In this document: positions 8,496 through 16,688 of the stretch, one piece after another
How positions within the stretch are numbered: position 1 is the first letter of the stretch
Layout of the letters: each line of letters starts with the position of its first letter
Origin: Rossellomorea aquimaris
Lineage (GTDB): Bacteria; Bacillota; Bacilli; Bacillales; Bacillaceae_B
Assembly: GCF_020171925.1 (NCBI RefSeq)
Contig: NZ_JAIVAR010000001.1
Span: 868,001-932,000, forward strand
Direction: 5' to 3'
DNA length: 64,000 nucleotides
Translations under genes and position numbers: made by a program
The notes under the pieces: generated by a model
Databases searched by the model: none
What the model was told of the DNA's origin: nothing
What the model saw: only the letters and a program-made list of their open reading frames with translations

Positions 8496-8590
8496 TTTTG
8501 ATGATAAATTCCTATTTTTGATAAAAAGTGGTGGGTTTTTGATAATATATCCTGATTTTTGATAATAAGTAGGTCGCTTTTGATAAAATA
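8496..8590. repeat. Array 1 of five TTTTGATAA units at 20-21 bp
   Basis: The G of each TTTTGAT(AA) core falls at 8500, 8520, 8541, 8561 and 8582. Unit types alternate: GATAATATATCCTGA (8541) is followed by GATAATAAGTAGGTCGC (8561), and the last unit is GATAAAATAACC. A conserved flank with ATACCCCC and CCAAAA follows at about 8610-8635 and recurs after array 2. The array fills the space between the 8376 terminator and the MFS gene. Frame-shifting spacing and the absence of a ribosome binding site argue against translation. Confidence 0.85.
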
Positions 8591-8758
8591 ACCAGCCAGC
8601 GCTCCCTAGATACCCCCATGACCACACCAAAACTCATGCAACACGTTGACTTCCCACCTAAAAATGACAAATTCAACTCACTTTTATCAAAATCCGTCGT
8701 CAATTCTTCATCCGCAGCCACTTTTTAACCAAATCAGATTCTCGACGGAGCACTTCCA

Positions 8759-10132
8759 CTAATTCAACGAAAGTTCTCTCCCTTTTTCACCCAATAACAT
8801 CGCAGCTGTCACGATGGCACTAACAGCCAATACCACCAGGATCATAAAGACGGTATGCAAACTGGTCTCTAATGCGCCCCCGCTTAACTGGTCGCTCAGC
8901 CACAAACCTGAAACCGCGATCCCGATCGACTGGCCAAGGTTCCGCATGAGGTTGAACGTGCCCATTGCCGCTCCCCTGACTTTCCATTCGACCGATGATT
9001 GAACGGCGACGGTGAAGGCGGTAAGAGACAAGCCGAAACCAAAGCCGAGCATGGCCGTGACCACCATCATCAATGGAACACTCGTATGCTCAGTAAAGAA
9101 AACCAATCCTAAAGAGCCCGTTGCAATGACGGTAATCCCCATGATCGTGATTCTTCCAATGGACGTTTTGGCCATCAATCTTCCTGACAGGACTGCAGCG
9201 AGCGGCCAGGTAATGGACATCGGCAGCATCGTCACTCCGGACATGGTTGCATTTAAGCCTGTCACGCCTTGCACCCATAAAGGAATATAGAACGTAACCG
9301 CTACGAGGATAAAACCGAGCAGAAAGCCGGCAATCGTCGAAATGGTGATAAACGGATTTTTGAAAAGCGTCAGTGGAAGCATCGGCTCTTCCGCTTTCGA
9401 TTCAATCCATAGGAAGAGGCCGATCCCAATGACCGCCACAATCAGCAATGAAAGAATGCCACTCGTCATGTGGTTTTGTTCCTTGAGAAGAGTCAACGCA
9501 TAAAGAAAAGCGGTAATGCTGACGGCAAACGTGATAATCCCGCTATAATCGATCCTATGTTTCTTCTTCTCTATGTTCTCTTTTAACGACGTCCATAACA
9601 GGAAGAGTGATACGATCCCAAATGGCAGATTCATATAGAAGATCCAATGCCATGAAATCGTATCGACAATGAATCCGCCTGCAAGGGGTCCAGTTATGCC
9701 GGCAATCCCCCACACACTGCTCATCCACCCCTGCATTTTGGCGCGCATTTCAAATGTAAAGACATCCCCGATGATCGTGAACGGCAGGGTCGTGAGGGCA
9801 CCCGCCCCGATTCCCTGGATCGAGCGGAATAACACCAACTGTTCCATCGATTGCGATAACCCAGAGAGCATCGAACCGACTAAAAAGATGCTGACACCGA
9901 TCGTAAACATGATCTTTCTTCCGAACAAATCAGCCAATTTTCCAAACACAGGGGTACTGACGACAATGGCCAGCAGATAGACAGAAATGACCCACGTATA
10001 AAGCTCACTCCCACCCAGGTCTTCCACAATTTTAGGCATCGCCGTACTGACGATCGTCCCTTCGATCGCCGTGAGAAACGTCGCAATTAATAAAGCGAAC
10101 ACAACAGATTTTTGTTTTGTTTCTTGATTCAT
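8759..10132 (-). CDS. MFS drug-efflux transporter, DHA2 family
   Basis: 457 residues with many hydrophobic helices. Motif A, GKLADLFGRKIMF, lies between helices 2 and 3 (about residues 64-76) and motif C-like GIAGITGPLAGGF in helix 5 (about 143-155). The N-terminal sequence ATFLTAIEGTIVSTAMPKI is the DHA2 motif D1 region containing an acidic residue. It should be a plasma-membrane proton-coupled exporter of drugs or other amphipathic compounds. No TetR or MarR regulator is adjacent; the arrays of GATAA repeats lie on both sides. Confidence 0.9.
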   Translation of the reverse strand: MNQETKQKSVVFALLIATFLTAIEGTIVSTAMPKIVEDLGGSELYTWVISVYLLAIVVSTPVFGKLADLFGRKIMFTIGVSIFLVGSMLSGLSQSMEQLVLFRSIQGIGAGALTTLPFTIIGDVFTFEMRAKMQGWMSSVWGIAGITGPLAGGFIVDTISWHWIFYMNLPFGIVSLFLLWTSLKENIEKKKHRIDYSGIITFAVSITAFLYALTLLKEQNHMTSGILSLLIVAVIGIGLFLWIESKAEEPMLPLTLFKNPFITISTIAGFLLGFILVAVTFYIPLWVQGVTGLNATMSGVTMLPMSITWPLAAVLSGRLMAKTSIGRITIMGITVIATGSLGLVFFTEHTSVPLMMVVTAMLGFGFGLSLTAFTVAVQSSVEWKVRGAAMGTFNLMRNLGQSIGIAVSGLWLSDQLSGGALETSLHTVFMILVVLAVSAIVTAAMLLGEKGRELSLN

Positions 10133-10236
10133 ATCGATTGATCCCTTCTTCTATGTAACTTCTTTCCTTTAAAAATCAGTCCCACACCTATCTTACCATT
10201 TAAATGGGTAGGAGACAGATGAAAGGGTTTGAGTGT

Positions 10237-10267
10237 GTGGGACAGGGGGACAGGTCCCTCGTCCCAC
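10237..10267. repeat. GGGACAGG palindrome
   Basis: GTGGGAC and GTCCCAC enclose a nested GGGAC/TCCC pair. The core GGACAGGTCCC resembles other dispersed palindromes in this window. It sits upstream of the MFS gene in either orientation. Confidence 0.6.
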
Positions 10268-10385
10268 GAATTAGGATAGCACAATTATGTTGGTGGGAAT
10301 GTCCCTTTCCTTGTAAGAACTTCACTAGTGCTCTTTCACAGAAAATAAATACACTACCAGGTATAAACAAGTGTTTACATTTGTT

Positions 10386-10480
10386 TTTGATAATATATTT
10401 GTCGTATTGATAATAAGTGGCGGTGTTTGATAATATATCTGATTTTTTGATAATAAGTAGACCGTTTTTGATAAAATAAC
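10386..10480. repeat. Array 2 of five TTTTGATAA units at 20-21 bp
   Basis: Core G positions are 10389, 10409, 10429, 10449 and 10470. Units alternate between GATAATATATTTGTC / GATAATAAGTGGCGG / GATAATATATCTGAT / GATAATAAGTAGACC and end with GATAAAATAAC. A flank with AATACCCCCAG and GCCAAAAC follows. Both the order of unit types and the flank match array 1 at 8496, so these are copies of one composite element. Confidence 0.9.
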
Positions 10481-10787
10481 GCCCCCTCGCCCCCAGAATA
10501 CCCCCAGCACAACGCCAAAACAGCCCACAAACATTAACAAACCAAGACATTCACACCCAAAAATAGCTGAATGTTGCATAAAAAGTAGATCTAACATGGT
10601 AAAAAGCTCACCAAGGACGGTTCCATATAGAAGCGGAAGCCAAATGAGAAAGAGGATTCTTCATTTTTTTCCAGCCCCCCACAATGCCTAAATGAAAATA
10701 GTTGGAATCATCTACCTAATCTCCTGTAAGATAATAGAAACAGACCTTTTTCTACTAAATAGGATGTCTAGACGCAGGAGGGTTGGT

Positions 10788-11618
10788 ATGGCGTTTAACT
10801 TGTTCATCGTGGTTTTGTTAGTCTTTACGGTAGCAAACTTAGTTTTTTTCATTATGAATCCATTAAAATATCATTTGTCTCTTCGAACCCTCCGGAAAAC
10901 CCTTTATACCTTGTTTATAGGAGCAATCTCGCTCGGTTTATTGATGGATGAACTGAACTTAACTAATTGGCCGTTTATCCTAACGCTGACTGCAATCGTC
11001 ATTTTTATGGATTTAACCATTCTTCTGACTCCGAGCATTATGAAAATTTGGAGTGCTGAGTTTCAGTACACCGATTATGTGGAAGAGATCATTAAGACCA
11101 ACGATAAAATTCACAAGGCCATGGTCTACCGGGTTGAAGCGATGTCTGAAATCATCCAAAAGAATAATGAGCTTCTCCCACCCTCTAGAAGTTACTCAGA
11201 ACAAGAGTTACGAAACTACTTGGATCTATATGCCGAGAAGTTCGGGGTCAAGGTACAGATTCACCGGATCCCGGAAATTGACTTTTCAGCAAATGATTTC
11301 GATCCCTTAGTGATAGACGGACTGGCTGCTGATGAGACCCAAATGCTTGTAGAGGTGTACCGACTAACCGAAGGAATCAAGATTGCAACGGAACAAATAA
11401 AGACCATTCATAACTTTGACTATAACAGTGAAGAAGATTACGTAGAAACCTTGGCACAATCCGCTGTCGTGTCTCTTGTTGATGACGAAAGCATGCTCGT
11501 GCCGGTATTTATGAATACAGACCAGTTCATCGTTGTCCTAAAAAAGGAATTCGGTGATGTATTAGAGGTGGATGCGATCCACATCACCAATTTAATCTAT
11601 CTCTTCTATTCGCTATAA
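10788..11618 (+). CDS. spoIISA: SpoIISA-type membrane toxin
   Basis: About 276 residues. Three N-terminal transmembrane segments (roughly 2-22, 36-52 and 58-78) precede a cytosolic domain ending in ITNLIYLFYSL. The stretch RKTLYTLFIGAISLGLLMDE aligns by eye with the RKTWYLLFVLGAMVYW region of B. subtilis SpoIISA. Known SpoIISA proteins damage the membrane unless bound by SpoIISB. I start it at ATG 10788, which has AGGAGGG 6 bp upstream; an upstream in-frame ATG at 10692 would add 32 residues but has no site. The antitoxin gene follows after 53 bp. Confidence 0.8.
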   Translation: MAFNLFIVVLLVFTVANLVFFIMNPLKYHLSLRTLRKTLYTLFIGAISLGLLMDELNLTNWPFILTLTAIVIFMDLTILLTPSIMKIWSAEFQYTDYVEEIIKTNDKIHKAMVYRVEAMSEIIQKNNELLPPSRSYSEQELRNYLDLYAEKFGVKVQIHRIPEIDFSANDFDPLVIDGLAADETQMLVEVYRLTEGIKIATEQIKTIHNFDYNSEEDYVETLAQSAVVSLVDDESMLVPVFMNTDQFIVVLKKEFGDVLEVDAIHITNLIYLFYSL

Positions 11619-11671
11619 ATAGAAACATGGTATAATGAAAGAAAGACCACTTCATAAAGGGAGGGTTTTAC

Positions 11672-11857
11672 ATGATCGGACAATTTAAAGGAAAAGATTC
11701 AAGAGAAGCCAAAGTGATCACTGTAAACGGCCAGCGGGTGAAAGTCTCTCCCACTGCTTCCAGAGTGACTCATCTATCAGAGAAATCAACGAGTAAGATG
11801 TCTCGGAACGTCCAACGTTTGAATAAGAAAGTCCTTCAGTACATCAACAATCAATAG
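11672..11857 (+). CDS. spoIISB: SpoIISB-type antitoxin
   Basis: A 61-residue, highly basic, probably disordered protein beginning MIGQFKGKDSREAKVITVNG. AAAGGGAGG precedes the ATG. Position, size and charge match SpoIISB, which wraps around the SpoIISA cytosolic domain and neutralises it. A strong terminator follows immediately. Identification rests mainly on context. Confidence 0.75.
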   Translation: MIGQFKGKDSREAKVITVNGQRVKVSPTASRVTHLSEKSTSKMSRNVQRLNKKVLQYINNQ

Positions 11858-11859
11858 AG

Positions 11860-11901
11860 AAAAACTCGCAGGAAGCAATCATGCATCCTGCGAGTTTTTT
11901 G
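11860..11901 (+). terminator. Terminator of the spoIISAB unit
   Basis: AAAACTCGCAGGA / TCCTGCGAGTTTTTT forms a 13-bp stem with a 12-nt loop and a T-tract, starting 2 bp after the antitoxin stop codon. Confidence 0.9.
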
Positions 11902-11963
11902 TATACATCTTTCCCCTTCTGAATATGATGGATAGTAACGGAACCCTGACAGGAGGGAAGAAC

Positions 11964-12092
11964 ATGGACAAGAACCAAAACAAGAAACCAACCGCTAAAA
12001 AAGTGACGCATCTCAAAGGCGAAACCAAAATAGATAAAAAAAATAAAGAAGCTTTGAAAGTGATTAAATCGATAAAAGGGATGTTTGGTTAA
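11964..12092 (+). CDS. 42-residue basic protein next to SpoIISAB
   Basis: ATG at 11964 with AGGAGGGAAGAAC directly upstream; the product begins MDKNQNKKPTAKKVTHLKGE and is very lysine-rich. The segment KKVTHLKGETK resembles SRVTHLSEKST of the preceding antitoxin, so it may be a second antitoxin or a diverged duplicate. B. subtilis has a third small component, SpoIISC, but I cannot establish orthology from memory. It has its own terminator, so it is a separate short transcript or is read through from spoIISAB. Confidence 0.65.
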   Translation: MDKNQNKKPTAKKVTHLKGETKIDKKNKEALKVIKSIKGMFG

Positions 12093-12112
12093 TGGTAAGT
12101 CAAAATAAAACC

Positions 12113-12143
12113 AAAAAAAGCAAGCATGAAGCTCGCTTTTTTT
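12113..12143 (+). terminator. Terminator after small basic gene
   Basis: AAAAAAAGCAAGC and GCTCGCTTTTTTT pair with one mismatch around a short loop, giving a U-rich terminator 20 bp after the stop codon. Confidence 0.85.
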
Positions 12144-12212
12144 GATTGGTATAGTTCGGGGCCATATAAGAAGCCCCTAGCACACATTGAAAAGGCAGTA
12201 GTTGGTTCTCCC

Positions 12213-13199
12213 TCAACCAATCTCCACAACCACACACCCATAAAACCCACCATCTTCTATCTTCTGATTGGCCTCAGCAATCTGGTCGAGTGGATACGTT
12301 TCTGCTATACGGTGCTGAAGCCATTTATTCTCGAGAGCGGTGGTAATATCCTCAATAGCTTCTCTTTTTGCAGTTTCCGGCATTGCATATACAATGACCA
12401 GCCGCAATGTTAAATCCATAAACATCATTTCTTTAAAAGGCAAACAAGGTTCGGTTACCACCGTTGACGAGTAGGTCGCAATGACTCCCCCGATCCGGAT
12501 CAGCTGCAATACCTTGGGCAAATTAGCACCAAACTCAACATCGATGACTCGATCTACTTTGACTCCTCCAGTCACCTCCATGACCTCATCCACCATTCCT
12601 TCACTTCGATGATTCACCACATAATCGGCCCCTGCTTCAAAACAATGCTTGCGCGCTTCCTCATTACTCGCTGTCGCAATGACGGTTGCGCCTGAAAGCT
12701 TAGCCCATTGAATGGCATAATGGCCGACACGGCCGGCACCACCCGTGATCAACAACCATTGCCCCTCAACAGGACCATCAGCGAACACACAGCGATGCGC
12801 GGTCATGGCCGGAATCCCCATACAAGCCCCTTCAACAAAGCTCGTATTATCCGGTAGCGTCACAGCGCGATTACTGTCAATCGATACATACTCCGCGGCC
12901 GTCCCGTGGAGACGTCCATACTGCGCCTGGTACACCCAGACCCGCTCGCCGATACGAGAATGAGGGACCCCCGCGCCTACCGCTTCGATGATCCCCGCCC
13001 CATCACTATTGGGAATGACCGCACCATGATCAAGTAAATCCGGGAACGAGGCAAGGCGTTTTTTTGTATCGGAAGGGTTCACACCCGAAGTGTGCATGCG
13101 AATCAACACTTCCCCAGGGGCGGGGACAGGAGTGTCAATTTCCCCTATTTGAAGAACCTCTGATGCTGGACCGAATTGGTTGAACCACGCTGCTTTCAT
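12213..13199 (-). CDS. Quinone oxidoreductase-type MDR dehydrogenase
   Basis: 328 residues of the medium-chain dehydrogenase/reductase superfamily, zinc-free quinone-reductase branch. The GroES-like N-terminal domain carries HTSGVNPSDTKKR (residues 32-44), and the NADPH-binding fold starts with ITGGAGRVGHYAIQWAK (about 150-166). The catalytic-zinc Cys/His pair of alcohol dehydrogenases is absent. Expected to reduce quinones or alpha,beta-unsaturated carbonyls with NADPH. Single gene; an upstream hairpin and the GCGC array separate it from the Nudix gene. Confidence 0.88.
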   Translation of the reverse strand: MKAAWFNQFGPASEVLQIGEIDTPVPAPGEVLIRMHTSGVNPSDTKKRLASFPDLLDHGAVIPNSDGAGIIEAVGAGVPHSRIGERVWVYQAQYGRLHGTAAEYVSIDSNRAVTLPDNTSFVEGACMGIPAMTAHRCVFADGPVEGQWLLITGGAGRVGHYAIQWAKLSGATVIATASNEEARKHCFEAGADYVVNHRSEGMVDEVMEVTGGVKVDRVIDVEFGANLPKVLQLIRIGGVIATYSSTVVTEPCLPFKEMMFMDLTLRLVIVYAMPETAKREAIEDITTALENKWLQHRIAETYPLDQIAEANQKIEDGGFYGCVVVEIG

Positions 13200-13345
13200 A
13201 GAAAAGATCCTCCTTCGATTTCATTGGTTTTTTTATTGTGACCAGTTTTAAGGTTTTTTATATACGTGGTGGCAAGGTGCCAACATGACGTAGAAGAACT
13301 AAATCGAATTTAAATAAAATATAGTACGTTAAGAACTCAAAAAGT

Positions 13346-13394
13346 AAAAATAGGACGATCCGATGTGGAAAGACATCGAATACGTCCTTTTTAG
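13346..13394. terminator. Bidirectional hairpin terminator
   Basis: AAAAATAGGACG pairs with CGTCCTTTTTAG, and CGATGT / ACATCG forms an inner stem. It is bordered by A-rich and T-rich tracts, so it could end transcripts from the Nudix gene to its right on the minus strand. Confidence 0.7.
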
Positions 13395-13474
13395 ATATAT
13401 TATGTAAGGGATCCCAGCAATTCCAGCCTCATTTTATTGCGAAACGATCTATACAATTCAGGTCATCTGCACGA

Positions 13475-13590
13475 AATGCGCGAGTTTCAGCCAATTATGC
13501 GCCATTTTTAGGATTTGTGCGCGAAAATTTGAATTTGCGCGCCATTTTTTGAAAATACGCGCCATTATTTCAATTTGTGCGTATTTTACC
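13475..13590. repeat. Six GCGC-centred units at exactly 20 bp
   Basis: GCGC-type cores begin at 13479, 13499, 13519, 13539, 13559 and 13579, each 20 bp from the next. The unit consensus is roughly AATTTGYGCGCCATTTTTT. This stretch and the hairpin at 13346 occupy the gene-free interval 13200-13660. Its sequence is unrelated to the TTTTGATAA arrays, but the period and location in intergenic DNA are shared. Confidence 0.85.
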
Positions 13591-13660
13591 AAAATAAACC
13601 AAATTCTACTCCCGTTCTACAATTAAACACAGTGCCATCCTAGCGGTCAGGCACCCTCCA

Positions 13661-14047
13661 TTAACCACACCCCCGAATCGTCTCCACATCCTCTGGATAC
13701 ATATGCACCAAATCCTGCAATTCCGTTAACGACTTCCAACAAGCTTCCACGATCGTTCCATCCGGATCCTCGATGCCCCCACTCTCTCCTAACGTCTCTA
13801 CTTTGAAGTAATAGGTTTTCACATCGATCCCCTGGATCACCGTTTCTTTCACAAACAACCTCTCAAGGACCTTCACATCATATCCCGTTTCTTCCTTCAC
13901 TTCTCGAACGCAACATTCTTCAGGTGACTCACCTTCTTCCACACCACCTGAAGGCACAGCCCACGCCTCCGAATCATTCCCTCTCACCATGAGGACTTCC
14001 TTATCTTCATTGAAGCAAATCGCTGCAGAACCAACCCATTCTTTCAT
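13661..14047 (-). CDS. Nudix hydrolase
   Basis: 128 residues with a full Nudix box, GGVEEGESPEECCVREVKEE followed by TG, at about residues 35-56. The start at ATG 14047 is chosen because GAGGTGA lies just upstream; longer in-frame starts lack a site. Substrate unknown (mutT-like or nucleotide-sugar type). Transcription probably ends at the 13346 hairpin. Confidence 0.88.
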   Translation of the reverse strand: MKEWVGSAAICFNEDKEVLMVRGNDSEAWAVPSGGVEEGESPEECCVREVKEETGYDVKVLERLFVKETVIQGIDVKTYYFKVETLGESGGIEDPDGTIVEACWKSLTELQDLVHMYPEDVETIRGCG

Positions 14048-14133
14048 AAACGTCACCTCTTCATATATCATGTAGTTAAATTTTACCATAATCACTCTCT
14101 CTAAATTGCAACAACATTGTGACAACCTTACAC

Positions 14134-14166
14134 ATAAAAAAACAGTCTCCAAAAAAGAAGACTGTT
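14134..14166 (-). terminator. Terminator after S9 peptidase gene
   Basis: AACAGTCTTC / GGAGACTGTT with a T-rich loop and seven T residues downstream on the minus strand, just past the stop of the peptidase gene at 14180. Confidence 0.88.
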
Positions 14167-14179
14167 CCGTACCGCTTAC

Positions 14180-16087
14180 CTATTCCCGAAAACCATCCAT
14201 ACTCTCCCCAAGCAAATAATGCGAAAACCACATCAAATTCTGCTTCATAATCGCCACATGCATGCCAGGTTTGTCGGAGCTATAGCCCATTCCTTTAAAA
14301 ATCACGAGTTCTGTTTCAACGCCAACATCCTTCAGTCCCTTATAGAGCTCATACGCATTCGCAACCGGGACTCTTCTATCCTGTTCACCGTGCTGAATCA
14401 AGGTGGGGGTGCTAGCTGATTTCACATAGTTGATCGGTGACGCTTTCGCATAAATCTCCGGGTCATTCCATGGCGTGTCCCCTACATGCATCCGGATAAA
14501 GGAAGGCAGATCGGTATTCACATAATTCGTCATCCAATCACTCATTCCACCCCCGACCGAAACAGCCTTGAATCGATCACTATAGGTTGAGCAGAAGGCT
14601 GAGATATATCCACCTTGACTCCAGCCCATCACACCGACCCGGTCACGATCCGCAATCCCCCGATCAACAAGGGCATCCACCCCGGAAATCACATCCTCGT
14701 AGTCACCGATCCCGAGATTTCGGTAATTCGCTTTTAAAAATTCATTCCCGTAGCCTGAACTCCCCCTATAGTTGGGTTCCAACACGATAAAGCCCTTCTC
14801 AATCAGGGGCTCAACAGGATACTTATCATTAAAGCAGCCTGAATGGATCGGAAATGCGGCCCATGCCGGACCACCATGCATCATGACCAACAGGGGATAG
14901 GTTTTAGTTTCATCAAAATCAGCCGGGGTGGATAGTACGCCCTCTATTTCAAGACCATCATGACTTTGCCACGAAACGATTTTCCTCTTACTCCGACGCT
15001 TCCCCTCAAACAACCGATTCTCATCTGTTATTTTTTCATCGTCAAGATAAACTTCAAAGGTTTCATTCAGCAACGCCTTACTATAAACTAGGTGGTTTCC
15101 ATCACCTGTGATCGAAGCATCCATGGTACAGCCCTCGATGGGTTCGCTCAACACGTCCACCTTGCCATCACCGGTTACGAACCCAATAAGATCATTCGTC
15201 TTCTCCTGCCACATGATAAGGATTCCTTTAGCCGTCCACCGTATCGACGCGACCGTGGAATCGAAATCCGTTAAAGGTTGAATGGTCTCTCCACTCGTAA
15301 GATCATAGATTTCGAGAGTCCGGTCACCGATACGATTCTTATAGTAATCTCTCTCCCTAATGCTTGCGGTATAGCAGATTTTCTTACCATCGGGGGAAAA
15401 ACAAACATTCCCACCCAATAGCTTATTCGTTTTCAACTTATGTTCCGTGCCAGATTGACGATCTAATAAGTAAAGTTCCCCATTCTGATCATCTTCCCCG
15501 TCAGGGCTAGGTGTCCCCAACAACACGACCTTTTCCCCATCTGCTGAAACATCAAATTCAAGAACATGAACATTCTTACCGTCAGTCAGAGGATGCGCCA
15601 CGCCATAGTGATTTTGTAGGTCAACGTAATACAAACAATGATTCTGACCTTCCTTCCCTACATGATGAAAATCTCCATACTTCTCCTTGCGTCTCTTGAT
15701 TTCTTCCGATTGCTTTGACCGTGCAAGATAATAAAAACCCTTGCCACCTGGCTCCCATTTGAAACTGATGACTCCTTCTTCCTCATCCGTCACCTGAACA
15801 CTCCCATGCCCATCCAATGATTCTATAAAAATTTGATTTCCTCCACCAACCGTACGAAGATATGCCAGTTGACGAGAATCCCGCGACCATAATGGGGATG
15901 TCCCCTCGTTCAATACGCAGCTTTGCCCCTTCTCTTTTTCATGGATCCAGATATGATGTCGATATGCATTCTCTTCCCAATCCGCTGTACGTTTGACAAA
16001 TGCTACGTTGTCACCATCTTCGCTTATGTGTAGCGTGGATAGGATTGGTACTGAGATAAGTTCTTTTATACTTAAATATGTATTCAT
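14180..16087 (-). CDS. S9 family prolyl-oligopeptidase-like peptidase
   Basis: 635 residues: an N-terminal beta-propeller region (about 1-370, with repeated SPDGKK / SADGEK-type strand ends) and a C-terminal alpha/beta hydrolase domain. The nucleophile is in GWSQGG (about 481-486), the acid in GEQDRR (about 569) and the histidine in GMHVAIMKQ (about 611). Acylaminoacyl-peptidase/dipeptidyl-peptidase relatives remove N-terminal residues from short peptides. No signal peptide is seen, so it should be cytoplasmic. Single gene with its own terminator. Confidence 0.9.
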   Translation of the reverse strand: MNTYLSIKELISVPILSTLHISEDGDNVAFVKRTADWEENAYRHHIWIHEKEKGQSCVLNEGTSPLWSRDSRQLAYLRTVGGGNQIFIESLDGHGSVQVTDEEEGVISFKWEPGGKGFYYLARSKQSEEIKRRKEKYGDFHHVGKEGQNHCLYYVDLQNHYGVAHPLTDGKNVHVLEFDVSADGEKVVLLGTPSPDGEDDQNGELYLLDRQSGTEHKLKTNKLLGGNVCFSPDGKKICYTASIRERDYYKNRIGDRTLEIYDLTSGETIQPLTDFDSTVASIRWTAKGILIMWQEKTNDLIGFVTGDGKVDVLSEPIEGCTMDASITGDGNHLVYSKALLNETFEVYLDDEKITDENRLFEGKRRSKRKIVSWQSHDGLEIEGVLSTPADFDETKTYPLLVMMHGGPAWAAFPIHSGCFNDKYPVEPLIEKGFIVLEPNYRGSSGYGNEFLKANYRNLGIGDYEDVISGVDALVDRGIADRDRVGVMGWSQGGYISAFCSTYSDRFKAVSVGGGMSDWMTNYVNTDLPSFIRMHVGDTPWNDPEIYAKASPINYVKSASTPTLIQHGEQDRRVPVANAYELYKGLKDVGVETELVIFKGMGYSSDKPGMHVAIMKQNLMWFSHYLLGESMDGFRE

Positions 16088-16127
16088 TTAGAAACCCCTT
16101 TTGGTAGTGTACAAGAGTAGACTCCCT

Positions 16128-16688
16128 CTAATTTTCCGATTTGTAATCACGTGATATCCAATCAACCGCATCCACCAAATCATTTGCTACATAGTCAGGT
16201 TCGACCCCTTTCCAACTGTCACGGTACGCATCGAGTGACCCTTCACCCCACCCCGTCTTAACAAGTACCTTTTTGGTACCGGCCCGTTCAGCAGCCACCA
16301 TGTCCGAACTGCCCGTATCCCCGACAACATAACATTCATCAAGATCCAAATTGTACTTCCCTTGTGCCGCCAACAATAACCCTATATTAGGTTTTTGACA
16401 TTCACAACCATCCTGAGGATGATGAGGACAATAGAAAATGTCGTCTATAAACGCAGCGTGTTTCGCCAGCTCCTCCTTCATCAATTTGAAGCCTTTTTGT
16501 AGATCCTCTTCTGTAAAGTACCCTCTCCCGACCCTGGTTTGGTTCGTAAAGAGAAATACTTTTATACCAAGCTCGTTGAGGTCTCGAATGGCCTTCGGTG
16601 CAAATTCATACATCCTAAACTCAAATGGATGCATGCCACCACCTGTGCCTCCGATCGTCCCGTCTCGGTCTAGGAATACCGCTTTCAT
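16128..16688 (-). CDS. HAD-IIIA phosphatase, GmhB/histidinol-phosphatase type
   Basis: 186 residues. Motif I FLDRDGTIGG (residues 5-14), motif II TNQTRVG (about 48), the zinc-binding loop CPHHPQDGCECQKP (about 86-99), and motif IV GDTGSSD (about 125). The Cys/His loop is the hallmark of GmhB-like D,D-heptose-1,7-bisphosphate phosphatases and the HisB N-domain. No heptose pathway genes are nearby, so the in vivo substrate is open. Confidence 0.88.
   Translation of the reverse strand: MKAVFLDRDGTIGGTGGGMHPFEFRMYEFAPKAIRDLNELGIKVFLFTNQTRVGRGYFTEEDLQKGFKLMKEELAKHAAFIDDIFYCPHHPQDGCECQKPNIGLLLAAQGKYNLDLDECYVVGDTGSSDMVAAERAGTKKVLVKTGWGEGSLDAYRDSWKGVEPDYVANDLVDAVDWISRDYKSEN

Larger units (their letters stand above)
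10133..10787. other. Repeat-filled intergenic region
   Basis: 655 bp between the MFS gene start and the spoIISA-like gene. It holds a GTGGGAC palindrome at 10237-10267 and GATAA array 2 at 10386-10480. It also holds a conserved C-rich flank around 10490-10540 and the promoter region for the toxin gene. Open frames inside it on both strands are repeat translations and were not accepted. Confidence 0.6.

Noticed and set aside
8512-8721. Minus-strand frame with YLLSKIRIYYQKP-type peptide
   Set aside because: It is a translation of GATAA array 1. Similar peptides in the other arrays follow from DNA-level repeat conservation; there is no ribosome binding site and the 20-21 bp step does not preserve frame.
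10325-10597. Minus-strand frame over array 2
   Set aside because: Same reason: repeat translation without a start signal. Competing frames on the same strand exist.
13475-13590. CRISPR-like array
   Set aside because: Units are 20 bp with no separate unique spacers, and no cas gene is present. The same holds for the GATAA arrays.
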